Origin: an uncultured bacterium
GTDB lineage: Bacteria > Bacillota_I > Bacilli_A > RFN20 > CAG-826
Direction: 5' to 3'
Length of the DNA: 55,317 bases
Assembly (NCBI GenBank): GCA_949288485.1
Contig: CASEKC010000007.1
Location: 1-55,317 of the forward strand
Shown: positions 44,617-51,344 of the stretch, piece by piece
Position numbering within the stretch: position 1 is the first letter of the stretch
Layout of the letters: the number at the start of each line of letters is the position of its first letter
Position numbers and translations under genes: made by a program
The notes under the pieces: model-generated
Databases searched by the model: none
What the model was told of the DNA's origin: nothing
The model's input: only the letters and a program-made list of their open reading frames with translations

Positions 44617-45487
44617 CAATATTTTAGGTAAATATTCTCCATATAATACGATTATTCATCGTCTTGACCCTCGTTTTAAACTTTTTAGTTTAATTTTATT
44701 GATGGTAGTTACTTTTTTACCTTATGGAAATTATACTAATCGTTTTATCGTTTTAGGGTTTTTAACAATAATCATCGCTTTAATTATGATTATTGGAAGA
44801 GTTTCATTTAAATCCTTCTTTAAAAGTCTTTCTTCAATGTGGGTCATGTTTATTTTTCTTCTCATTTTTATGTTTTTCTTGCCAAATGAAGGAAAATATT
44901 TGATTCATCAATTTGAAAATGGATATGCTCTTTATTATGATGGGCTTTTAAATGTTGGCCATGTTATTTTAAGACTTATTTTGATGGTTGCATTAACAAT
45001 TATTTTAACATCGACCACTTTACCAATGGATATTACATACGCTCTCGAATGGTATTTAACACCATTAAGAGTAGTTAAATTTCCTACACAAATCGTATCT
45101 TTAACTATTTCTTTGGCTTTAAGATTTATTCCTACTCTTTTAAATGAATCTAACCGAATAATGAATGCTCAAAAAAGTAGAGGTGTCGATTATAATCGTG
45201 GTTTTTTAATGAGTAAAATTAGATCAATAACAACACTTATCATCCCTCTTTTAGTCAGTTGTTTTTCAAGGAGTGATGAATTAGCTATCGCAATGGAAGC
45301 TAGAGGATATGATCCATATAAAAAAAGAAGTCACTATAAAACTCTACATTTTACCTATCGCGATTTACTAGCAATTATTTTTATACTTTTAGTAGCAGGT
45401 ATAATGATAACTGCATCTTGTTTTGCCTCTTATGTTCCAGGTTTTGATGATTTCTTAAATTCAATTTTTAATATTCCAACAATTTAG
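44606..45487 (+). CDS. ecfT: ECF transporter transmembrane subunit EcfT
   Basis: Scaffold membrane subunit linking the ATPases to exchangeable S components such as the one at 34234. The 293-residue polytopic protein starts with YSPYNTIIHRLDPRFKLF, typical of EcfT, and contains both coupling-helix motifs (QKSRGVDY and MEARGYDP). AGGAG lies 6 nt before ATG. It ends the ecfA1-ecfA2-ecfT operon. Confidence 0.93.
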   Translation: MANSNILGKYSPYNTIIHRLDPRFKLFSLILLMVVTFLPYGNYTNRFIVLGFLTIIIALIMIIGRVSFKSFFKSLSSMWVMFIFLLIFMFFLPNEGKYLIHQFENGYALYYDGLLNVGHVILRLILMVALTIILTSTTLPMDITYALEWYLTPLRVVKFPTQIVSLTISLALRFIPTLLNESNRIMNAQKSRGVDYNRGFLMSKIRSITTLIIPLLVSCFSRSDELAIAMEARGYDPYKKRSHYKTLHFTYRDLLAIIFILLVAGIMITASCFASYVPGFDDFLNSIFNIPTI

Positions 45488-45535
45488 CGATTTTTAATCG
45501 TTTTTAAGGGGTTTTCAAAAAAGTCCCTTGGAAAA

Positions 45536-45593
45536 TTTGCAAAATTATGAAAAACTCGCTTGGTTTTTTGCAAATTATAGAAAAAGTCGCTCA
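45536..45593 (+). repeat. Imperfect tandem repeat, about 30 bp
   Basis: TTTGCAAAATTATGAAAAAC followed by TCGCTTGG (45536-45563) is repeated as TTTGCAAATTATAGAAAAAG then TCGCTCAA (45567-45593). It lies in the 254-nt ecfT-truA gap, which otherwise holds only AT-rich DNA and the truA promoter. Confidence 0.5.
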
Positions 45594-45703
45594 AAAAAAT
45601 CGAAAAATGTTTTGCGATAGATTCTAAATATGATTTTAAACAAAGTAAAAATTGAAAATTTCTCTTAATTTCATTCTATTGGAACATTGTAATAAAAACA
45701 TCA

Positions 45704-45732
45704 TTGTAGATTTTTAAAAATAAATTTAAGAT
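45704..45732 (+). promoter_or_regulatory. Promoter of truA
   Basis: TTGTAG (45704-45709), 17-nt spacer, TAAGAT (45727-45732), then 9 nt to ATG 45742, predicting a leaderless transcript. Confidence 0.6.
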
Positions 45733-45741
45733 ATTGAAAAT

Positions 45742-46554
45742 ATGCATACAAAAAACGAAGAAACAAAAAGAAAAATAGAAGATATTCAAAAGAATTTAGG
45801 TAATTTTAACTATAAAATAGTTTTTTCTTATGATGGAACATCTTTTTTTGGATATCAAAAACAAAAAGAAGAAAGAAGTGTTCAAGAAGAAATCGAAAAA
45901 GTATTAAATATTTTATTGAATAATAAGAATGAAACTAAAATTTTTAGTAGTGGAAGAACTGATAAAGGAGTTCATGCACTTAATCAAGTAGCAAACTTTT
46001 TTACTATTAAAAAAATAGATGATTTAAATCTTTTTAAATATAAAATGAATAAACTTTTACCTCCTGACATTTATATAAAGAAAATAAATAAAGTACCTTT
46101 ATCTTTTTCATCACGTTTTCCATCATTAAAAAAAGAATATTTTTATTTAATAAACATAAAAGAATATGATCCATTGAAAAGAAATTATGAATTATATTAT
46201 TCAAGAGATATTGATATAAATAAGCTTAAAGATATTTCTAAACTTTTTATAGGTAAACATAACTTTATTAATTTTACATCTAAAAAAGAAGATGAAGATA
46301 ATTTTATAAGAACAATTTTTGATATTAAAATATCAAAAATTAATAATAAATATATAAAAATAACATTTATTGGTGATGGATTTATGCGTTATGAAATAAG
46401 AAAAATTATTGGTACTTTTTTAGCGTATAATGAAAATAAATTAACTAAAGAAGAAATAATAAATTATTTAAATAATAATTTTAAAGAAAGAAAAATAATC
46501 AATTATCAAGTTGAAGCTAAAGGATTATATCTTTTTAAAGTATTTTATAAATAA
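45742..46554 (+). CDS. truA: tRNA pseudouridine synthase A
   Basis: Makes pseudouridine at tRNA positions 38-40. The 270 residues include a 22-residue charged N-terminal extension before YKIVFSYDGTSFFGYQKQ. The catalytic loop is SSGRTDKGVHALNQVA (Asp74), with FSSRFPSLKKEYFYLI and the C-terminal GDGFMRYEIRKIIGTFL also present. In many Bacilli truA follows ecfT, as here. No Shine-Dalgarno is present; a promoter ends 9 nt before ATG, so this ATG is well placed for leaderless initiation. Confidence 0.93.
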   Translation: MHTKNEETKRKIEDIQKNLGNFNYKIVFSYDGTSFFGYQKQKEERSVQEEIEKVLNILLNNKNETKIFSSGRTDKGVHALNQVANFFTIKKIDDLNLFKYKMNKLLPPDIYIKKINKVPLSFSSRFPSLKKEYFYLINIKEYDPLKRNYELYYSRDIDINKLKDISKLFIGKHNFINFTSKKEDEDNFIRTIFDIKISKINNKYIKITFIGDGFMRYEIRKIIGTFLAYNENKLTKEEIINYLNNNFKERKIINYQVEAKGLYLFKVFYK

Positions 46555-46896
46555 TTCGCGTTAATTAAATTTACTATTTATTTTTTAAAAATCTATTTTA
46601 TAATAAAAATATAAATTACTTAACATTTTAAAAAAATAGGCCAAAAAACTATGAAAGTAGTGTATTTTGGTTCATTTTTTGGTAAATAAGTGTGAAAAAT
46701 TGTAAAAGTAAGCCTAAAATCTTTAATTATTTATCAATTTAATTATAATAAAAGTAAGAAAAGGGATTATTTTATGAATTAAAAAGAATAATAATTTATT
46801 AATTTAATTATCTAATTATCTTTTTAAACTAAATAACATTATCTATCTTTTCTTAAAAAAATCGCGTCGTTATAAGTTATTAAAATTAAAGAATTT
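46555..46896. other. AT-rich noncoding gap
   Basis: No convincing gene or RNA. It holds a 12-codon ATG frame at about 46650 (MKVVYFGSFFGK) without a ribosome-binding site, and AGAAAAGGG placed before an ATG-AAT-TAA start-stop near 46775, possibly a relic of a lost gene. Confidence 0.5.
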
Positions 46897-47212
46897 ATGG
46901 AAAAGAATGTGGAAAATGAAGTATTAAAAAAAGAAAAAGGAAACAATTTCCCACTATCTATTAATAAATCATATCGACCAAAGGTTTTAGTTCTCGATGA
47001 ATCTTTAACCTTTCTTTTTATTTATCACTCTTTTTAGAAAATGAATTTAATTTACTTTTAGTTTCTACTCCTTATAAAGCTTTAACAGTTTAAAAAAAGA
47101 AATAGAAACCGCTAAAAATAATCCAGCATATCAAAGAATTGATATTGTTTTACTTTCTTTAACATTTTATAAAAACGTAGTAAATGATAAAGATTCTTTT
47201 GAAAGAGTAAAC
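46897..47212 (+). pseudogene. Frameshifted receiver-like 5' part of an OmpR-type gene
   Basis: From ATG 46897 the product reads on through KVLVLDESLTF, then hits TAG at about 47035. The sense continues in a second frame (SLFLENEFNLLLVSTPYKAL) to TAA near 47091, and in a third frame (KKEIETAKNNPAYQRIDIVL) that runs into the intact frame at 47213. Each jump fits one missing base in a T/A-rich run (about 47010-47025 and 47088-47098). A receiver-like domain is suggested, but the expected phospho-Asp is Ser in IDIVLLSLTF. TAAAAT lies 10 nt before ATG. Confidence 0.6.
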
Positions 47213-47938
47213 ATGCTTAAAGAAATCAATAAACTTGTTATTTATGATGAATCATTTGATAAAGAAGGTAATTCTAAATTTGTCGAATTATTCTCAGATG
47301 ACAATACATTTATCGATTTTATTTATATGTCTAATTATATTAAAGTTATCCTAGATAACTTTAATTATTCTTATTTAGAAAATATTGATTATAAAGATTT
47401 TAATGATGAATCTAATTTACATAAAAATATTGAAGCAATATTTACTAAAGAATATTTAGCATTCTTAAACGAACTTAAAATTAGATTAAGATTAAAATTA
47501 ATCGTTAAAGAAATTATTAAAACTAGTGATTTAGAGATTAATAATGTTAAAAAAAGCGTTAAAGTTAATAATAAGAAAACTAAATTTACACCTATTCAAT
47601 TTAAAATTCTCTACTTACTAGTTTCTTCTCCAAATCGTGTATTTAGTGCTCATGAAATTTATGATCGTTTATGGAGAGAACCTTCTTTAAGTGAAAGAAC
47701 ATCTGTCCCTCGTCATTTATCAACAATTCGTCACAAAATTAATGTTAATAATAAAGAATATATTAAAACTATCTTTGGAAAAGGATATTATTTCGATCCA
47801 TTAGGAAGTAAAGAAAATTATGATGAAGTTAAAAATTATGAAAAAGAAGATATAATTGTTAACTTAAATGGTGAAAATAAAAGCTTAAACGAAACATTTA
47901 AAGATATTTACGGTGAATTAATTAAAAATAACAAATAA
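47213..47938 (+). CDS. OmpR/PhoB-type winged-helix protein (3' part of a damaged gene)
   Basis: The 241-residue open frame ends in a trans_reg_C winged helix (KFTPIQFKILYLLVSSPNRV, HEIYDRLWREPS, RHLSTIRHKINVNNKEYI, then FGKGYYF). The preceding 110 residues continue a receiver-like region. Sequence similarity of reading continues upstream in other frames to ATG 46897, so ATG 47213 is probably not the native start. There is no ribosome-binding site. No histidine kinase is nearby, and the missing phospho-Asp would make it an atypical regulator even if repaired. Confidence 0.65.
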   Translation: MLKEINKLVIYDESFDKEGNSKFVELFSDDNTFIDFIYMSNYIKVILDNFNYSYLENIDYKDFNDESNLHKNIEAIFTKEYLAFLNELKIRLRLKLIVKEIIKTSDLEINNVKKSVKVNNKKTKFTPIQFKILYLLVSSPNRVFSAHEIYDRLWREPSLSERTSVPRHLSTIRHKINVNNKEYIKTIFGKGYYFDPLGSKENYDEVKNYEKEDIIVNLNGENKSLNETFKDIYGELIKNNK

Positions 47939-47940
47939 AG

Positions 47941-47980
47941 CAACATCAAAACTAATGAATAGTTGAAATGTTGTTTTTTT
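47941..47980 (+). terminator. Terminator after the OmpR-type gene
   Basis: CAACAT (47941-47946) pairs with ATGTTG (47968-47973), with an inner AACT/AGTT pairing, followed by T7. Confidence 0.75.
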
Positions 47981-48426
47981 ATTGAACAATAATAATTAAT
48001 TAAACTTAATACATAAACAAAAGTAATAGTATATAATTTTTAAGAATGTTAAAAATGTTAATAAAATTATTATTTTTTTAATTTTTATATTAAATATAGT
48101 CAAAAAAGAATTTTAACATATATTTTTATATCGACTTAAAAGTCAATTGGGTTTTAAGTAAAAATAAGGAGAAAATAAAACAATAATTAGAAAAAGAGAG
48201 ATTATTTTATTACAGAATTTTTAAAAAAATAAAAAAACGCTATTTAGATAAAAATAATAATTTATATTAAATAGTGACAAAACGTTTAAATATTAAAAAT
48301 ATTTTTGAATAATTGTGAAATTAAAATTTGTTACCTTTAGAGCTAAAAAAATGGACAAAATTCACTGTTTTTAATCATTCTTGTGCAAAATTTTCATTTT
48401 TTATGGTTATATTTTTATATTCTTTA
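47981..48426. other. Long AT-rich noncoding stretch
   Basis: No open frame of substance. It holds a TATAAT near 48035, AAGGAG near 48168 with no start codon behind it, and short AT-rich inverted repeats such as CTATTTA and TAAATAG around 48240-48280. A decayed gene or a replication-related region are both possible. Confidence 0.45.
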
Positions 48427-48457
48427 TGTGAATAATTGTGAAAATTACTTATTCACA
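48427..48457. promoter_or_regulatory. Two inverted DnaA-box matches
   Basis: TGTGAATAA (48427-48435) and TTATTCACA (48449-48457) are each exact matches to the relaxed DnaA box TTATNCACA, facing each other across 13 nt, inside the longest gene-poor stretch of the window. In DNA this AT-rich, chance matches are possible. Confidence 0.4.
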
Positions 48458-48506
48458 AATTTTCATAAATAATTATTATATAGTCGTAGAAAATAGAAGA
48501 CTTTTT

Positions 48507-48683
48507 ATGTTTAAAAGGATGTTTGGAGGCTTTTTTCTATCTATTGTTATTGTTTTATTAACTGTTGCTGCAGGTTTTTGCGCCCATTATTTCTTACTCG
48601 CTAATGGGTATGGATGCATTGTCGAAGATATAACGGAAGCACTAGCAAATTTATTTGGAATAATAATCTCTTCTATTATCTAG
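48507..48683 (+). CDS. Possible 58-residue membrane peptide
   Basis: MFKRMFGGFFLSIVIVLLTV begins a basic start plus one strong hydrophobic helix (about 8-33), followed by a weakly polar stretch and a second hydrophobic end. There is no clear ribosome-binding site and no family was recognised. An in-frame ATG at 48438 would place the start among the DnaA-like boxes and is less likely. Coding status is uncertain. Confidence 0.35.
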   Translation: MFKRMFGGFFLSIVIVLLTVAAGFCAHYFLLANGYGCIVEDITEALANLFGIIISSII

Positions 48684-48712
48684 GTTATTAAAAAGAGCTA
48701 TTTTGGAAAAAG

Positions 48713-48729
48713 TGTAACAATTAGTTACA
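48713..48729. repeat. Inverted repeat TGTAAC/GTTACA
   Basis: TGTAAC and GTTACA flank AATTA. The 12-mer CAATTAGTTACA inside it also occurs at 2645-2656 upstream of the WYL regulator. The rest of 48684-48982 shows no gene. Confidence 0.35.
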
Positions 48730-48982
48730 AGAAAAATTCACGCTTTTTCGCTAAAATTATATTAGAAATAATTAGTAAATTATTTTCTTAAAAAACATAT
48801 TACTTATTTTTCACTAATTTTAACTAAATTTTCTTTTTAACATATGTTCTATCCCTAATAGTTTAGTTAAAGCTAGTTAAAGATAAGTAAATAAATAGCT
48901 AATAAAATATTAATTTTTATCATTTTTAACGATGTTTTAATTAATATTGAATACTTATTTAATAAGTAATAAAATTAAAAAG

Positions 48983-49010
48983 ATTTATTTATATATAAAT
49001 AAATTTTTTT
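48983..49010 (+). terminator. Palindrome with T-run upstream of yebC
   Basis: Arms ATTTATTTATA and TATAAATAAAT (48983-49004) are directly followed by T6, 30 nt before yebC. It has terminator-like form but an all-AT stem and no loop; it could attenuate or end an unrecognised upstream transcript. Confidence 0.35.
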
Positions 49011-49040
49011 ATTGTTAATTTATAAGGAGAAGAGAAGAAT

Positions 49041-49757
49041 ATGGGAAGACATTTTGAAGTTAGAGCTGCTTCCATGGCTGCAACTGCAAAAAAGAAAAGT
49101 GCAATTTATATGCGTGCCTCAAAAGAAATCTATATGGCCGCTAAAAAGGGTGTTCCTGATCCTAACTCCAATCTTGCTTTAAGAAGTGCAATTGATAAAT
49201 ATAGAAAACAATGTCCAAAAGATGTTATTGATAGAGCAATTAAAAAAGCTCAAGGCGGAGATAATACCTCTTATATTGAAGGAAGATATGAAGCTTTAGG
49301 TCCAGCTGGATCACTTTTAATTATCGATACATTAACTGATAATTCAAATAGAGCATTAGTTAATGTTAGAACAATTGTTACAAGAAAAGGTGGACAACTT
49401 GGTAGTGTTTCTTATAATTTTGAACATGTTGGATTATTAGATTTTAAATATGAAGGCAGTGAAGATAGTTTAGAAGAAGCATTAATTTTAAATGATGTTG
49501 ATGTAAAAAGTATCGATAATGATGAAGGAGATGTTGAAGTTATCGCTTCTCCATCAGATTTTGAAAAAGCAAAAGAAGCTTTAAAAACTTTAGGTGTTGA
49601 AGAATTCGAAGCTGCAGAAATTACAATGCTTGCTAATGATAAAATTACATTAAGTGGTGAAGAATTAACTAAATTTAAAGATTTACTCGATCAACTTGAT
49701 GATTGTGAAGACGTTCAAAACGTATATCACAATGTTGATTTAGCTGCTTCTAATTAA
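49041..49757 (+). CDS. yebC: YebC/PmpR family protein
   Basis: Widely conserved three-domain protein once described as a transcription regulator and more recently linked to translation of difficult sequences. The 238 residues include the family start MGRHFEVRAASMAATAKKKS, then KGVPDPNSNLALRSAI and IDRAIKKAQGG. The middle block LLIIDTLTDNSNRALVNVRT and the ending CEDVQNVYHNVDL are also present. AAGGAGAAGAG lies upstream of ATG. It is a single-gene unit with terminator. Confidence 0.93.
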   Translation: MGRHFEVRAASMAATAKKKSAIYMRASKEIYMAAKKGVPDPNSNLALRSAIDKYRKQCPKDVIDRAIKKAQGGDNTSYIEGRYEALGPAGSLLIIDTLTDNSNRALVNVRTIVTRKGGQLGSVSYNFEHVGLLDFKYEGSEDSLEEALILNDVDVKSIDNDEGDVEVIASPSDFEKAKEALKTLGVEEFEAAEITMLANDKITLSGEELTKFKDLLDQLDDCEDVQNVYHNVDLAASN

Positions 49758-49779
49758 TTTATTAAAAAAATAAAAAAAT

Positions 49780-49816
49780 AAATATCGCTAGACTCAAGTT
49801 TAGCGATATTTTTTAT
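49780..49816 (+). terminator. Terminator of yebC
   Basis: An 11-bp stem AAATATCGCTA/TAGCGATATTT with a 10-nt loop and T-run. Confidence 0.88.
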
Positions 49817-49875
49817 ATTAGTAATTAATTTTATTCATAAATTTTAAAAAAATAGCATTCTTGTATTATATAAGG

Positions 49876-50461
49876 ATGTTTAAAGACGAAAAGAAGTCAA
49901 AAAATAAAAATTATTAATTTTAAAGAAGGGTTAAAATCCTATTCAATTCTAATTATTTTAATTTTATGTTCGTTAGCTGTTTCAATATATTCACTATTTT
50001 TATTTATCGAAAGTAAAAATAATGAATATTCTCTTTTAGGCATTATTGCTTCTTCAATTATTGGTCTTTTAGCAGGTTCAATACAAATTACTTTATTGTT
50101 AAAAAGTAAAAGTGATTAAAGATTAAATGATAGAAAAATTACAATTGAAAAAGCTTTTCATTATTCAAACATGTTAAATAAATATAATTATTTAATTAGA
50201 GAAATGCTTAAAATTAATGAAAATCTGTTCAATAGTTATGAAGAGCTACTATATTTTTTTCAAAATAATGATTTTTATATAATAAGATTTGGAAGTGTTA
50301 ATCAATTAATTGATGAATTTTTTACTTTTTTTCAATTATTAGAAGAAATTTTATATCGGAGGGATTTTTCTGGTATCTCCGATAAAAAACAATTTGATAA
50401 GATCGTTTATTTCGATGTTGTAAATTTGCTTAATTTAGTTAGAAAATATTATTTTTTTTGA
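49876..50461 (+). pseudogene. Decayed small membrane protein gene
   Basis: ATG 49876 reads MFKDEKKS, then the sense passes to another frame (QKIKIINFKEGLKSYSILII) with two membrane segments, to an in-frame TAA at 50117-50119. The same frame continues beyond the stop with RLNDRKITIEKAFHYSNMLN into the 96-codon open stretch 50171-50461 (helical, ending at TGA). One frameshift near 49890-49900 and one nonsense codon thus separate parts of what looks like a single protein of about 190 residues: two membrane helices plus a helical cytoplasmic tail. TATTAT is 6 nt before ATG. Confidence 0.5.
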
Positions 50462-50538
50462 TAAGAGTAATTATTTTAAAATGATAGAGAATTTTACTTA
50501 TGCGGTTATAATTAAATAAAGGAGGTTAACTAAAAAAA

Positions 50539-50697
50539 ATGAGTATTGAAAAAGAAGATATTAAAAAGAGAGGTGAATTAAATAATAAAATTTTAAAAAA
50601 GGTGAAAGAAAGTAAAGAATTCGCTGGAAAATATGTTCTTGAACATGGCGGAACAGACGAAGAACCGGTTCCAGTTAGAAGAAACGATTGGTTTTAA
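50539..50697 (+). CDS. 52-residue soluble protein of unknown function
   Basis: MSIEKEDIKKRGELNNKILK starts a highly charged helical protein that ends EEPVPVRRNDWF. It has one of the better ribosome-binding sites in the window (AAGGAGGTT, 12 nt upstream), a TATAAT at 50507-50512 and its own terminator, so it is very likely expressed. It has no signal or membrane segment. The inverted 7-mers GCGGTTA (50503-50509) and TAACCGC (about 50716-50722) flank it. No family recognised. Confidence 0.7.
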   Translation: MSIEKEDIKKRGELNNKILKKVKESKEFAGKYVLEHGGTDEEPVPVRRNDWF

Positions 50698-50767
50698 ATT
50701 TTTCATTTTTTTTATGTAACCGCTTTCATATTATTTAATTAATAAATTTTAAAAATAAGATTTTATA

Positions 50768-50793
50768 AAAATACGATAAATATCGTATTTTTA
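50768..50793 (+). terminator. Terminator of the 52-residue gene
   Basis: AAAATACGATA and TATCGTATTTT around AA, followed by a T-rich tail. Confidence 0.8.
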
Positions 50794-50843
50794 TTTTGTT
50801 TTAAAAAGAAAAAGTGTTAAAAGTAAAATTTAATAAAATCTAC

Positions 50844-50892
50844 TTGATTTTATAAAATACTCTCACTATAATTTAGTTCGAAAACGAACTAA
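50844..50892 (+). promoter_or_regulatory. marR promoter with palindromic operator
   Basis: TTGATT (50844-50849), 17-nt spacer, TATAAT (50867-50872), then the perfect inverted repeat TTAGTTCG/CGAACTAA around AAAA (50873-50892), 2 nt before the marR ATG. Its position over the transcription start suits autorepression by the MarR protein. Confidence 0.85.
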
Positions 50893-50894
50893 TT

Positions 50895-51344
50895 ATGGAT
50901 AAAACAGTCTCTTACTATTTACATTATTTATCACGTTATATTCATAAAAGATTAGAAGAATATGACAAAGAAAACGGAATATCAACTATCGATTGTATGA
51001 TTGTAGATTTTATATGTCATCGAAAGGATAAAAATTTAGAAACCATACAAAAAGATATTGAGGATGAATTTTATATTGGTAAGGCTGTTACAAGTGATTT
51101 ACTTTCGTCTTTAGAAAAGAAAGGTTACATTGAAAGAGTTGTTGATCCTAAAGATCAAAGAAAAAAGATTTTACTCGTTACTAAAAAAGGTCATGAATTT
51201 AATGATTTTAATTTAGAAAAGGTAAAAAAATTTGATAATCAATTAACTGATAAATTAAAGAAGAAAGATAGAGAAGCTTTATTCAAATTACTCGACGAAT
51301 TGATTTTAAAAGTTAAGGAGGAAGAACATGACGAAAAGTATTAA
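50895..51344 (+). CDS. MarR-family repressor
   Basis: The 149-residue winged-helix dimer-type regulator carries the recognition helix in YIGKAVTSDLLSSLEKKGYI and the wing ERVVDPKDQRKKILLVTKKG, the DxRxxx hallmark of MarR. It likely represses its own operon and is released by a compound exported by the downstream pair. There is no Shine-Dalgarno; the palindrome occupies the short leader. The 3' end overlaps the first exporter gene by 17 nt. Confidence 0.92.
   Translation: MDKTVSYYLHYLSRYIHKRLEEYDKENGISTIDCMIVDFICHRKDKNLETIQKDIEDEFYIGKAVTSDLLSSLEKKGYIERVVDPKDQRKKILLVTKKGHEFNDFNLEKVKKFDNQLTDKLKKKDREALFKLLDELILKVKEEEHDEKY

Noticed and set aside
48427-48457. Calling the region oriC
   Set aside because: Only two relaxed DnaA boxes, no dnaA/dnaN, and no GC-skew calculation available; kept as a candidate only.
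48438-48506. Longer start (ATG 48438) for the small membrane peptide
   Set aside because: It has no ribosome-binding site and begins among the DnaA-box-like repeats; the hydrophobic part begins after ATG 48507.
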